From: Stomorhina lunata
Taxonomy: Eukaryota; Arthropoda; Insecta; Diptera; Rhiniidae
DNA: 64,000 nucleotides
NCBI GenBank assembly: GCA_933228675.1
Contig: OW121743.1
Coordinates: 114,439,781-114,503,780, forward strand
Direction: 5' to 3'
Below, one piece after another: positions 1 through 12,093 of this stretch. The translations under genes and the position numbers were made by a program. Each line of letters begins with the position of its first letter. Position 1 is the stretch's first letter. A model generated the notes under the pieces. That model searched no databases, was not told the origin of the DNA, and saw only the letters and a program-made list of their open reading frames with translations.

Positions 1-285
1 GACAACATTCCAATTGGAACAAGGGGTACTTCTCTCAGACAATGAGCTGCATCCGATTCTATTTTTAGACTCATTGAAAGGGACCTACGTTTTAACGCCG
101 GCTCCGAACGGCAAATGCATTAGTTAGAGAAGTTTTACATAGCCTAATACTCAATAACCAGTGGCTAGCTGAGTTATGAGGTGAACCGCCGCTTTTTTGA
201 AAATTTATTTTTTCAAGTGAGTCTGGTCAGGGATCGAACTTGGGCCTCTGGTATGCTAGGCGGATATTTATATTAATGTGTTTCC
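1..285 (-). repeat. SINE-like or LINE 3'-tail-like dispersed repeat
   Basis: Unlike its surroundings this stretch is not AT-only. Read on the minus strand, positions about 285-225 look tRNA-derived: a CCAGAGGCCC block is followed by AGTTCGATCCC, close to a pol III B box (GGTTCGANTCC). The rest of the minus strand, down to position 1, contains GCCGTTCGGAGCCGGC and GTAGGTCCC. These resemble the shared 3' tails of insect non-LTR elements and the SINEs that use them (recalled, not searched). The element probably continues beyond the left edge of the window. No coding potential is seen. Confidence 0.4.
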
Positions 286-756
286 GAGAGGTATATAGGT
301 CAAACCTCAACCTATAGTCACAAAATTCATTTGTCATGAATCATGATGTTTATATAGAAACTTTTCCATACTTAACTCAATAGCCTTTTTCAATTATCGA
401 TTATTTCCATTTTAATAGTTTCCGAGAATGAGAGTTATATAGGAGATACTTAAATAGTACCCCTCGTAGCAATTAAAAAATTGATAATTATAGAATTTCT
501 ATTACAAATGTTTATTAATTCAAATGACATTTTTATAAATTCTGGAAAATAAAAATAGTGCGATTATTTAATATAATATATAAGCAAAATAAATCAAAAT
601 CTAGATTTTGATAAAGAGTCTATCAATGGCAATTTTTATAATGTAATAATAATAAATTAATCTATAAGATTTCCATATATATAAAAAAAATCTATGACGT
701 TTAAAAAAAACGAAAACTTTTTTATAAAGTTTATAGATTAGAGTATTACACTATTT
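286..756. other. AT-rich spacer, nothing recognised
   Basis: Unique-looking AT-rich DNA with short A and T tracts. I see no open frame of note, no RNA gene and no repeat structure. Confidence 0.5.
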
Positions 757-1562
757 ATTATACCCTTCACCACCATAGGTGGAAAGGGTATTATAAGTTT
801 GTGCTGATGTTTGTAACGCATAGAAATATTTGTCTTAGACCCACCTTTTAGTATACCAATAGACTTAGAATCACTTTCTGAGTCGATTTAGCGATGTCCG
901 TCCGTCCGTCTGGCTGGCTGGCTGGACCCCCATGTAAACCTTGTAATCAAACTACAGGTCGCAATTCTAAAGATAATTTGATGAAATTTGGCACAGATAA
1001 TTTTTTTGATAATGGGACCATGGCTATTGAAATTGGTCAAAATCGGTCCATTATTTATGGTACCTCCCATAGGTCCCACTTCCCGGAATTGCTATATTGG
1101 CCACAAATATCAATATTTTTTCATGAAATTTAAAACAGATACTGCTTATATCTTAAATCTTAAATCACTGTACCAAATTTCGTTGAAATCGGTCCACATT
1201 TGACCATAGCTCCCATACAAACACTTCTTCAAAAACGCACTAAATGAGACAAAAAATCACTAAAACGCTCGTAAATCTAAAGATAATGAAAATTTTGATT
1301 TTATTTTTTGCATACATAATTTTTGTAACAACTGTAATTAATTTGCCAAATTTCGAGATAACCGGTCCACATTTGACCCTAGCTCTCATATAAGTCCAAA
1401 TGACGGAAACAGGTTGAATATATACGTTTTGAGAAAATGTTTGTATGATGGCCAAATTTAGCAAATATTTGTCTTTATACAGGAAAAATAACACCTTTGA
1501 CCTTAGTGGTGAAGGGTATCGTATGGTCGGCTTGACCGACTATAGCGCTTTCTTACTTGTTT
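757..1562 (+). mobile_element. DINE-1-like nonautonomous Helentron (HINE), copy 1
   Basis: About 0.8 kb and the most complete of the copies here. The 5' end reads TATACCCTTCACC and is followed at once by its inverse, GGTGGAAAGGGTATTATA. A GTCCGTCCGTCTGGCTGG microsatellite follows at 897-928, then the internal block, then GGTGAAGGGTAT (inverse of the 5' end), a small GTCGG-CTTGA-CCGAC hairpin near 1527-1541 and a CTTACTTGTTTT 3' end. This order (subterminal inverted repeat, GTCY-type microsatellite, 3' hairpin) is the known layout of Drosophila DINE-1/INE-1 elements, which are mobilised by Helentrons. It encodes no protein; short frames inside it are chance. Confidence 0.75.
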
Positions 1563-2160
1563 TTAATGAATTACAATTGTAATAAAAACATGAGTGATTA
1601 AACTAAAACGTATTGTTTTAGGGATTTTCCATTAAAAGCTCTTCCATCTAAAAAAAACTGTATTTTTTTGCAAACATCAAACAAACCATTATTTTGGCGT
1701 TTTTATGGTTAAATAATGTCAATTTAGCGCTATTTATTACTCTAATTTGTTATAATCATATTAACAATATCATCAACCAATAATTATTATAATTTTTTTC
1801 CAAAAATAGTCTATCAGAAATATATTTATATAATTAAGTTTAAAGTAATGGAAAGTTTTTTGTGTTATTAATTATCACCAACAAAACGCCAAAATTCCAG
1901 TTAATCGGGTTAAATGGTCAAGAACTTAAGCAATAAAACTTCCAAATTCGAATCACATTTATCACCTGCAATTAAGTAATATCATTAATAAAGTATTAAC
2001 ATTTCTTTAGGAAAAACATAAATTAATTTTTTTAAGGCAATAAATAGGTAAAATTTTGATATTTTTAATTGAAGAACATTAAAGTTTAATTTGCACTTTA
2101 GAAGTTTAAATAGCGTAATTTGCAAGAAAAAGGTCATAAGTCAATTAAAGTAAAGATATT
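1563..2160. other. AT-rich spacer
   Basis: Non-repetitive AT-rich sequence between a DINE-1-like element and a minisatellite array. No gene or motif recognised. Confidence 0.5.
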
Positions 2161-4700
2161 GAAATTTTTTTTTATAGAAAATGCTTCTTTGACAAAATAT
2201 TTTCTATAGAAAATTTTCTTTAACAAAAATTTTTATATAAATTTTTTTTAACAAAAAAAAAAAACTATTTATTACAATAATAAATAATTGTAATAAATTG
2301 GTATCTTAGTGCAATACAGTCAAATTTTTTAATTAAATGTTTGATGTCCCAAAATTTTTTATAAACTTTTTTAAAAAATTTTTCTATTGAAAATTTTCCT
2401 TTAACAAAAAATTTTTCCTTAGAAAATTTTTCTTTAACAAAAACTTTTTCTTTAGAAAATTTTTCTTTATCAAAAATTTTTCTATATTAAATTTTTCTTG
2501 CACAAAAATTTTTCTTTAGAAAATTTATAGAACATTTTTCTTTTATAAATATTTTTCTATAAAAAAATTTTCTTGAACAAAAATGTTTCTATAGAAAATT
2601 TTTCTATAGAATTTTTTTTTTCTATAGAAAATTTTTCTTTTGCAGAATTTTTTCTATAGAAATATTGTTTTTAACAAGTACTTTTCTATAGAAAAATTTT
2701 CTTTAGCAAATATTTTTCTATAGAAAACTTTTTTTTATAGAATAGTTTTCTTTAATAAAAATTTTCTATAGAAAATTTTTCTTGAACAAAAATGTGTCTA
2801 TAGAAAACTTTTTTAACAAAATTATTTCTTTTAACAAGAATTTTTCTATAGAAAATTTTTCTTTAACAAAAATTTTTCTATGGAAATTTTTTTCTTTAAG
2901 AAATAATTTTCTATAGACAATTTTTCTTTAACAAAAATTTTTCTTGATTAAGAATTTTTCTTGAACAAAAATTTTATTATAGAAAATTTTTGTATAAAAA
3001 ATTTTTTCGTAACAAAAATTTTTCTATAATAAAAATTTTTCTTTCATAAATATTTTTAGTAACATAAATTTTATTTGTATATAAAACTTTTCTTTAACAA
3101 AATTTTTTATATATAGAAAATTTATAGAAAATTTTTCAGTAACAAAAATTTTTCTGTAGAAATTTCTTTTGTAATAAAAATTTGTATATATCTCTATATC
3201 TTTAAAAAAAATTTTGGTAACAAAAATTTTTCAATAGAAAATTTTTTAGTAACAAAATTTCTTAACCAATTTTTTGTATAGAAAATTTTTCTTAAACAAA
3301 AATTTTTCTTTAACAAACATTTTTTCATAGAAAATTTTGTTTTAACAAAAACTTTATTAAAAAAAAAATTTTCTTTAACAAAAATTTACTTCAAAAAAAT
3401 TTTTTCTATAAAAAATTTTTCTTTAATAAAAATTTTTCTATAGAAAATTTTTCTTTAATAAACATTTTTCTATAGAAAATTTTTCTTGAACAAAAATTTT
3501 TTTATAGAAAATTTTTCTTTAAAAAAATTTTTCTACAGAAAATTTTGCTTTAACAAATAATTTTCTAAAAAAAATTTTTCTTGATTAAAAATTTGTCATG
3601 AACAAAAATTTTATTATAGAAATTTTTTCTAAAAAAAAATTTTTGGAAACAAAAATTTTTCTATAATAAAAATGTTTCTATAATAAAAATTTTTAGTAAC
3701 AAAAATTTTGTTTGTATAGAAAACTTTTCTTTAACCAAATTTTTTCTATAGAAAATTTTTTAGTAACAAAAATTTTTCTATAGAAAATTTTTCAGTAACA
3801 AAAATTTTTCTATAGAAAATTTTTTAGTAACAAAATTTTTTCTATCAAAAATTTTTTAATAACAAAAATTTTTCTATAGAAAATTTTTAGTAACAAAAAT
3901 TTTTCTGTAGAAAAATTTTTAGCAACGAAAATTTTTCTATAGAACATTTTTTAGTAACAAAAATTTTCTTTTGGAGAAATTTTTTTCTAATAAAAAATTT
4001 TATATATCTCTATATCTTTAGAATATTTTTTAGTAAGAAAAATTTTTCTTTACAAAATTTTTTAGTAAAAAAATTTTTTTAGTGACAAAAATTTTTCTAT
4101 AGAAAATTTTTTAGTAACAAAATAGAAAATTTTTTAGTAAGAAAAATTTTTCTATAGAAAATTGTTTAATAACAACAATTTTTGTATAGAAAATTTTTTA
4201 GTAACAAAAATTTTTCTATAGAAAATTTTTTCGTAACAAAATTTTTTCTATAGAGAATTTTTAAGTAACAAAAGTTTTTCTATAGAAAAATTTTCAGTAA
4301 CAAAATTTTTTCTATAGAAAATTTTTAGTAACAAAATTTTTAGTAACAACATTTTTTAGTAACAAACATTTTTTCTTTACCAAAAATTTTTCTATAGAAA
4401 ATTTTTCTATAGAAAATTTTTCTATACAAAATTTTTGTATAGAAAATTTTTCTTTAACAAAAATTTTTGTTATAAAAAGTGTGTTCTATAGAAAATTTTT
4501 CTTTAACAAAAATGTTTCTATAGAAAATGTTTCTTTACCAAAAATGTTTCTATAGACATTTTTTTTAACAAACATTTTTCTATAGAAACTTTTTCTTGAA
4601 TAAATTTTTTCTAAAGAAAATTTTTCTTTAACCAAAATTTTTCTTTAACTAAAATTTTCTGAAGAAAATTTTTCTTTAAGAAAAATTTTTGTTATAAAAA
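2160..4700. repeat. Degenerate minisatellite, TTTTTCTATAGAAAA core
   Basis: About 2.5 kb of imperfect units of roughly 31-32 bp. The palindromic core TTTTCTATAGAAAA alternates with linkers such as TTTCTTTAACAAAAA in the left half and TTTTAGTAACAAAAA from about 3.7 kb on. Units vary by many substitutions and small indels, so the array is old. Near its left edge (2262-2360) lies a roughly 100-bp non-satellite block that recurs beside the array at 8.2 kb. Confidence 0.8.
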
Positions 4701-5488
4701 GTGTCTGTTTTTGAGTTAAGACTTTCTTTTCCCTAATTAGTGATATCTTAAAATAAAACCAAAATCGATGATTAAATACCATTTAGTTCTTTTTAAATAT
4801 CGTTGCCATCTGCCTGTTTTCTTTGTTGTGTTTTTGCTCATAAATATTTATTTATTGATAGATATTGGTTTTTTGTATGAATCAAATGTTAATTTATTCT
4901 GCTAATAATAATAAATTATAAAAATTTAAATAATAATAAATACAATATTCCAAGCATATTCATACTTGACCACAGCAACAAATATGTGCCAACATTTTAA
5001 TTTAAATTTATTTGTCAAATATAAACAAAATTTATAAATAAATACAAAATGTTAATATCAATCAACAACAAACATCCAATTATTACAATTTTGAGCATTT
5101 GTTGTTATTTTCACGCTTAATAATTCTCAACACGTTGTAGTTTATTTTTCTTTGTTGCCACCTTTTTTGAATTTACGTCACAAACTGTCAAATGGAAGAA
5201 GCTTTGTTTAGTTTTTTGATTTGAAACCATTTCTGTGGGCTGGCTGGCTCATCATTCTGTTGTTGGAGGTGGAAAATTTTGATCTTGAATCAAGCCTTAA
5301 TGACCACGTTAAATAAATGAAGGTGCTAATTATAATTTGCCAAACTAATTTTATTTTGATTAACGATTGAATTGAAATGCAAGTTTTGGAGAATTATAAT
5401 GCGTCAGAAATAAAATTTGTCCCACAACAAATTGTTTTGAAAAAAAGTATTGAAAAGTCAAAATTATGCCCCATTAATGACTTTTATA
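4701..5488. other. AT-rich spacer, nothing recognised
   Basis: Ordinary AT-rich intergenic sequence, slightly more complex around 5150-5290. No open frame, RNA gene or repeat that I can support. Confidence 0.5.
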
Positions 5489-6792
5489 ATGGGTGTTTTT
5501 TTTAGAGGTATAGAACTTCGAATTGAAATAAAACACAAGAAAATCGTTTTAATGTCCATCAATTTGGCTTTATTGGAAGGATAATTTTATGCCATTAATG
5601 TTTAAATATGATTTTGGGCATGTGGCCGCCGCGGCTGGCTCGAATAAAGCCAATTCTACAGGTCCAATTTTCAACTACTTTTTCGAGCATATGGGGCCGT
5701 ATGTTGGCAATAACGCCACGAAAGTTGGCTTCCAAGTCCCCTAACGTTTCTGGTTTGTTGGCGTAGACGAGCGACTTCACATATCCCCAAAGAAAATAAT
5801 CCAGTGGTGTCAAATCGCACGATCTTGGTAGCCAATTGACAGGTCCATTCCGCGAAATTATGCGCTCATCGAATGTTTCCTTCAATAAATCAATTATGAC
5901 GTGCGCTGTGTGGCATGTAGCGCCGTCTTGTTGGAACCACAACTCATCCACATTCATGCCATCCAATTGAGGAACAAAATAGTCGGTTATCATGGCTCTA
6001 TACCGGTCTCCATTAATGGTAACTGACTCTCCAGCATTATTTCGGAAGAAGTATGGCCCAATGACTCCACCAGCCCATAGAGCACACCAAACAGTCAGTT
6101 TTTGTGGATGTAATGGCGTCTCAAGGGTCTCGTGTGGATTCTCTTCACTCCAAATGCGGCAATTTTGCTTGTTGACGTAGCCATTCAACCAAAAATGAGC
6201 CTCATCACTGAACAAAATTTTGCGATGAAAATCAGCATCGAGATCAATCTCATTTTCGGCCCATACACCAAAATCACGATGCATTGCATGGTCTCGCGGC
6301 TTTAATTCTTGCACCAGCTGGATCCTGTAAGGTCGCAAGCCAAGATCTTTGCGCAAAATCTTCCATAAAGTTGATGGACAAAGCTCCAATTGCTGTGCGC
6401 GGTGGCGAATCGATTCATTCGGGTCCTCTTCAACACTTTGCTCTACAGCGGCAATTGTTTCTTCGGTGCGCACTGTTCGACGTCGCTGCGGATGCGTATT
6501 ATCACATAGAGTAAACGTAGTGCGAAAACGATCCATGGTTAACCGAATTAATTGCTCTGATGGACGATTATGTCGACCATAAAATGGACGGAGCTTGCGG
6601 TAAACTTCGCGAACTGAACCATTATTTTCGAAATAAATTTGCACGATTTGCAAGCGTTGTTCTTTTGTCAACCTGTTCATGATGAAATGGCAAACCAAAC
6701 GAAATATTAATCACTTGACAGCTGACAAAATGGCCGCCAGTTAAAAAAGTGATGCCAATTTAAAGTTCTATACCTCAATAAAAAACACCCGA
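5489..6792 (-). mobile_element. Apparently intact Tc1/mariner-superfamily transposon
   Basis: A 1.3-kb element bounded by inverted repeats. The left end, GGGTGTTTTTTTTAGAGG continuing into TATAGAACTT, runs from 5491. The right end, AAGTTCTATACCTC then AAAAAACACCC, finishes at 6790. TA dinucleotides flank the copy (near 5486-5487 and 6793-6794), matching the TA target duplication of the superfamily. One uninterrupted transposase frame occupies most of the interior on the minus strand. Intact ends and frame suggest recent activity or arrival. Confidence 0.85.
5595..6698 (-). CDS. Mariner-type transposase, complete
   Basis: A 367-residue cut-and-paste transposase of the IS630-Tc1-mariner superfamily. 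The N-terminal 120 residues are a helix-turn-helix DNA-binding region (EQRLQIVQIYFENNGSV and later RHRAQQLELCPSTLWKILRK). The catalytic DDD triad is visible: Asp165 in FSDEAHFWLNG, Asp258 in WFQQDGATCHTA and Asp295 in RSCDLTPLDYFLW, with 36 residues between the last two. The acidic third residue is D, as in mariner, maT and rosa-like groups, not E as in Tc1. The ATG at residue 7 (MNRLTKEQR) is an equally good start. No stop or frameshift interrupts the frame. The gene fills a transposon with matching terminal repeats. The exact subfamily is not assigned. Confidence 0.9.
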   Translation of the reverse strand: MVCHFIMNRLTKEQRLQIVQIYFENNGSVREVYRKLRPFYGRHNRPSEQLIRLTMDRFRTTFTLCDNTHPQRRRTVRTEETIAAVEQSVEEDPNESIRHRAQQLELCPSTLWKILRKDLGLRPYRIQLVQELKPRDHAMHRDFGVWAENEIDLDADFHRKILFSDEAHFWLNGYVNKQNCRIWSEENPHETLETPLHPQKLTVWCALWAGGVIGPYFFRNNAGESVTINGDRYRAMITDYFVPQLDGMNVDELWFQQDGATCHTAHVIIDLLKETFDERIISRNGPVNWLPRSCDLTPLDYFLWGYVKSLVYANKPETLGDLEANFRGVIANIRPHMLEKVVENWTCRIGFIRASRGGHMPKIIFKH

Positions 6793-7440
6793 TATAAACC
6801 TAATTTAAGCTTATTTAGTTGTAGATTTTTGATTCTGTTTTTTTTTATAAATTAAAACCTTAGATTACTTACACCAACTTCCTTCTCTGTGAACAAAATT
6901 TTGATAATTTTCATATTTTTTTAAATTTGTTTTTATTTAAGTATTAAAGTGCCTCTTATTGAAGTCAATGCACCCTTTAACGTGATTTGTTTCAAAAATT
7001 ATTCACTTATTCAGCAATTTCAAACAAATTGTGCTTATATTTTAATTTTCATTTTAACCTTGATTCCCCAAATAAAACAATTTAAATTCGAAAAAGACAT
7101 GAAATACATTTTAAAATTAAAAGTTTATAAAAAATCTATAAATTAGAAAAAAAAATTGCATACAAAAATTTTTTATACAAATTTTATTTTAACCAATTAA
7201 ATAGAAACCAACCTTCTTATTCTTAAAAGAAAATAAAGTTATGACAGGTTTATAAATCAAATTTTCAATGCAAAATTCCTACAATAAGCCTTTGATAATA
7301 CTGGCCAACTGTCATAACTAGATTTAAGTTAAATTATTTTTTTGTGTAAAAGTACAAAAATCCCCCAAAATTTTTTTCTTTCCTCAATTCTTTTTTAAAT
7401 TTTGGGAGGTTGTCCTAGTTACATTACATTATTTTAAAAA
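6793..7440. other. AT-rich spacer
   Basis: AT-rich sequence with homopolymer runs between the transposon and a tandem repeat. Nothing else recognised. Confidence 0.5.
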
Positions 7441-7925
7441 CGACTTATCCAATTTTATTGAAAAACTCATTAATCGATTAAGAACAAAATTGCCCTTAAG
7501 TCGTGCTAGCGCAAGTTTTTTGTGGAATCTATGGTTTTAGAGTTGTTTATATAACAATTTTAAAGATTTTTTTTTTTTTTTGAAAATCGAAAAATTTTAT
7601 TTTTTTTAAATTCTTTAAAAATTTAATATAGCAAAAACTGACTTATCCAATTTTATTGAAAACGATAACAAAAACAAAATTTCTCTTAAGTCGTGCTTAA
7701 ACAAGTTTTTTGTGTCATCGATGGTTTTGGAGTTATTTAATTCGCAATTTAAAAAAAATCTTTTTGCAAAATCAAAAATTTTTAATTTTTTAAAAATTCT
7801 TAAAAAATTGCAAATAGCTAAAACTTACTTATTGCATAAGAACACATTTGTCCTTAAATCGTGCTAACCCAAGTTTTTCGTGTGATCAATGGTTTTGGAG
7901 TTATTAACATCTGAATTTTAAAGAT
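7441..7925. repeat. Three diverged tandem units of about 190 bp
   Basis: Three successive units start near 7441, 7638 and 7822. Each contains GACTTATCCAATTTTATTG (weakened in the third), then TTAAGTCGTGCTA or a variant, then CAAGTTTTTTGTG and ATGGTTTTGGAGTT. Divergence is considerable. No coding content. Confidence 0.65.
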
Positions 7926-8109
7926 CTCATCTCAATTTTAAAGAGAAATGAAAAAACTGAAAAATGTTTGTGTGTTTCTGTTCAGATGATATCTTCGCTT
8001 TATGTTGATATTTGTTGGACACAATAATAATTCGTATTTATTCTGTCCCTAAAATAATATATAATGTGTGGTTTTCGCTCTGTCTAGAATTAGGGATAAT
8101 CCTCCTGAT

Positions 8110-8180
8110 GAGATGGCCTAACCAACCAACGAAACGCTTCAAGGAAAGGTTTCACCCCCCCCCCCCCCCCACCAACATTT
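8110..8180. repeat. Dispersed repeat fragment ending in a C16 tract
   Basis: CCTAACCAACCAACGAAACG at 8118-8137, followed by a run of 16 C (8155-8170), is unusual in this AT-rich window. The reverse complement of 33,905-33,950 is similar (CCTAACCAACCATCGAAAGG), so this is a dispersed repeat fragment. Confidence 0.4.
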
Positions 8181-8197
8181 TTTGGTTTTATCAAAAA

Positions 8198-9610
8198 ACT
8201 ATTTATTACAATAATAAATAATTGTAATAAATCGGGATCTTAGTGCAATACACTACAGTAAAACTTTTTAATTAAATGTTTGATGTGCCAAAATTTTTGA
8301 TAAACCTTTCTAAAAAATTTTACACCAACAATTTTTTATTAGAAAATTAACATCGAAAATTATCTATAAAAAATTTTACACCGAAAATTTTTAGAAAAAA
8401 CTTTACATCGAAAATTTTTTATACAAAATTTCACATACAAAAAATTTCAATACAAAATTTTGCATCGAAAATTTACTATTCTAAATTTTATATCGAAAAT
8501 TTCTTATACAAAATTTTACATAAAAGATTTTCTATAAATAATTTTGCATCGAAAATTTTATATTACAAATTTTACAGCGAAAATTTTCTTAAACAATTTT
8601 TCATCGAAAATTTTTTATACAATATTTCCTATAAAAAATTTTACATTAAAGATTTTCTAAAAATAATTTTGCATCGAAAATTTTTTATAACAAATTTTAC
8701 ATCAAAAATTTTCTCACACAATTTTCCATCAAAAATTTTTCTATACAAAATTTTACATCGAAAATTTTCTATACATACAAAAATTTTCTGTACAAAATTT
8801 TACATCAACAATTTTCTATAAAAATTTTTCTTTAAAAAATGAAACATAAAAAAATTTTTCTTCGATTTTTTTTTTTTAATTTTCATCAAAATTTTTTTCA
8901 ATCAAAAATTTTACATCGAAAATTTTCTATAAAAAATTTGACATCGAAAATTTTCTATAAAAAAAATTTTACATCGAAAATTTTCTATAAAAAAATTTTA
9001 CATCGAAAATTTTCTATAAAAAATTTGACATCGAAAATTTTCTATAAAAAAATTTTACATCGAAAATTTTCTTTAAAAAGAAATTGCAACGAAAATTTTC
9101 TATAAAAAATTTCCTATCAAAGTTTTTCTATAAAAAATGAAACATGAAAAATTTTCATTAAAAAGTTTTACTGTGTATTGCACTAAGAATCCCAATTTAT
9201 TATTATTTTCTATCAAAACTTTTTCATCGAAATTTTTTTTTTAAATATTCATCAAAATTTTTTCAATCAAAAACTTTTGTATTAAAAAATTTTACATTCA
9301 AAATTTTCTATGAAAAATTTCACATCAAAAATTTTACATCGAAAATTTTCTATACAAAATTTCACATACAAAAAATTTCTAGAATTTTACATCTAAATTT
9401 TTTTATACAAAATTTTCTATAGAAAATTTCTAATCAAAAATTTTGTATAAAAAACTTTACATCGAAAATTTGCTATCAAAAATTGTCCATAAATAATTTT
9501 CTATAAAAAATGTGACATACAAAATTTTTCTAAAAAACGTTACATAAAAAATTTTGTATCTAAAATTTTCTATCAAAAATTTCTATAAAAAATTTTACAT
9601 CGAAAGTGTT
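8198..9610. repeat. Degenerate minisatellite, CATCGAAAATTTT type
   Basis: Units of about 27-31 bp made of TTTTACATCGAAAATTTT plus CTATAAAAAA, strongly diverged except at 8930-9080 where neighbours are nearly identical. The left flank (8198-8295) matches the block at 2262-2360, and a short inverted piece of that block (TTGCACTAAGAATCCCAATT) lies inside the array at 9177-9196. Confidence 0.75.
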
Positions 9611-9701
9611 TTTTATGCATTTTTAAAAAATCAAACGGACTTGTCTAAAACCATTCTCCTACCGCTTCTTGGTCCATCGGTGTGAATTTTATGGAGCTAT
9701 T

Positions 9702-10660
9702 GTAACGTCCGCAACGCAAGATTTTTGCACTTAACATTTTTTTGCAATTTTGGGAAAACTTATAATTTTATAAATGGAAAAAATTGTTATTATTATTATT
9801 GATTTTATAGAAAGTTATAAAGCGGTTAACCTATTGTAACGTCCACAACGCAGGATTTTTTACTTAACATTTTTTTTTGCAATTTTGAAAAACTTCCAAT
9901 TTTTTAACACAAAAAATTATTATTCAAAAGCTTTGGCATTATAGCTATATATTATAGACAATTTGACGATTTTATAGATAGTTACATAGCAATCAACCTA
10001 TTTAACGTCCGCAACGAAGAATTTTTGTACTTATCATTTTTTGCAAAAAACTTCCAATTTTTTAATAGAAAAAAATGTTTATTATTATTGAAAAGTTTGG
10101 GCATTGTTGCTATAAAATGGAGACAATTTAACGATTTTATAGATAGTTGTAAAGCGATTTACCTATTGTAATGTCCGCAATGCAGGATTTTTGTACTTAT
10201 CTTTTTTTTTGCAATTTTGGAAAAAACTTTAAATTTTGTTTAATAGAAAATTATTATTTTATTTTTTTTATTATTTTTAAATATTGAAAAGTTTTATCAT
10301 TGTAGCTATAAAATATAGACAATTTAACGATTTTATAGATAGCGATTAACCTATTGTAACGTCCGCAACGGAAGATTTCTGTACTTAACATTTTTTTTGC
10401 AATTTTGAAAAAACTACAAATTTTTTAATGGAAACAATTTTATTATTATTGAAAAGCTATGGAATCAAGACAATTTAAAGATTTAAAGATAGTTTTATAG
10501 CGATTAACCTATTGTAACGTCCGCAATGCAGAATTTTTTTTTTACAATTTTGAAAAAACTTCCAATTTTTTAATACAAAACTTATTATTATTCAATAGTT
10601 TTGGCATTGTAGCTATAGATTATAGACAATTTAACGATTTTATAGATTGTTATTATATAG
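9702..10660. repeat. Six tandem units with conserved GTAACGTCCGCAACG
   Basis: The motif GTAACGTCCGCAACG, with small variations, recurs at about 9702, 9836, 10001, 10168, 10356 and 10514. Each is followed by GATTTTTGTACTTAACATTTTT, here split by substitutions, and later by ACGATTTTATAGATAG. Unit length varies from 134 to 188 bp. It differs from the A/T-only arrays in keeping a CG-containing island in every unit. Confidence 0.7.
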
Positions 10661-12093
10661 CGTTTAGTTGTAACATAATTCAAGGCCATGAAGTTAGAAA
10701 AAAAAATATAAAAATGGAAGGGCTTTAAGTTCTTGAATAAGTTTTTGTTCTGTAAAGTAAAATAAATGCTAATTAAGGAACTTAAATATCTTTCGAAACA
10801 GAATAAAAACTTAATGAGAATGTAACTAATTTTAAAATTTTAACTTGTACTACGTCCGTAATTCTTTCTAGTTTTGAATTGAAAACTCAAGGTAAATTTT
10901 TAAATATAATTTTTGGAAACGATGTTTAAAGGTCTATATCTTAAATCAAGATAAAATTTTATAGTTAAACTATTAATGATTAATTAACTTCCAAATAATA
11001 AAAGAAACTCACTTTGGAGTCTAGTCTAAGATATTGTCAGGGCTAACACTTAAGAAATAGTAAAATCTATAAAAACTTGTAAAATTTCAAAATGTTATGA
11101 TTCCATTTAATTATTTCCTTAAATACATTTTTTGTATTTTTTGGATTTTTTTAAGATGTTCATAAATCTTGGAAATAAATCAATTTTATTGGGATTTTTT
11201 TTTTTTTGTAAACTTTCTAAAACTTTTTGGAAATTTTATGTATTTTTTTCAGGGGATTTTATTTAGTTTTTCCTAATATTTAAATTTACTAATTTCCTAT
11301 CTTTAAAATCTATTTTTAATTATAGATTTTTTTTTTGTTGAATAAAAAACCAATTTAAATTTTTTTAACACGTTCGTATTGGAATTTATGAGCGTCATGT
11401 TTTTTCAAATCAATTTCTATTATTCGAAACTATTTAAGCAAATTTATACACAAAAAAAAACTACCTTATTTACGTATGACATAATTTAATTCTTAATGAT
11501 TTATATTATAGCAAAAAAAAACCAAGACAAAGAAGTACAATAAAACATTAAAATTATATCGATTGTATCTAATGTCTCTTGCATAAAAAATTGTGGGATT
11601 TCTAATGTATAATAAATACAATAGCCCTGTTCGCATCGTAAAATTTGCAAATCTTTAAAGCAAAGTAAATATACTTCTAAAGAGCTAGAATATAAAACTT
11701 TTTTATTTTCTATATCAAAAATTTCGAAATGATGGACTACACGAATCAACACCCCAAATTGCATTCAAGTTAAACTATTTTTTTTGCTCACTAATTTGGA
11801 TTTTGGCCACAAATTACAACATATTTTTTTTTGAAATTTAGAAGAAATATTGTAAATTTAAACAAAAATCACTGTGCAAAATTTTGTTAAAAAAGGCCAC
11901 TTAAAATCGTCGTAATTCACAAAAACGCTCCTAAATCTAAAAATAATGTCAATGTTATATATATTTTTTGCATACATAACTTTGGTAGCACCTGGTTTGT
12001 AGTACCTTTTGTAGTACCGAGCTTGCTCGGAGCTTTATGGTAGGTATTTCGAGGCAAATTTTAAAGTTCTCATATATTTTTTTTATAAAGTAT
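10661..12093. other. AT-rich spacer with a DINE-1-like fragment
   Basis: Mostly structureless AT-rich DNA. At about 11,905-12,060 there is a decayed DINE-1-like fragment (AAAACGCTCCTAAATCTAAA, TTTTTTGCATACATAA). It ends beside a CCGAG-CTTG-CTCGG hairpin at about 12,018-12,031. No gene is supported. Confidence 0.45.

Noticed and set aside
888..1494. Several frames inside DINE-1-like copies, repeated at 24.2 and 52.4 kb
   Set aside because: The elements are known to be noncoding; the frames recur only because the copies are similar.
2160..4700. CRISPR array
   Set aside because: Units are degenerate, contain no unique spacers, and the DNA is clearly from an animal nucleus.
8839..9105. 88-codon lysine/phenylalanine/isoleucine-rich frame
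   Set aside because: It is a translation of the A/T minisatellite and its repeats are the DNA repeat read in one frame.
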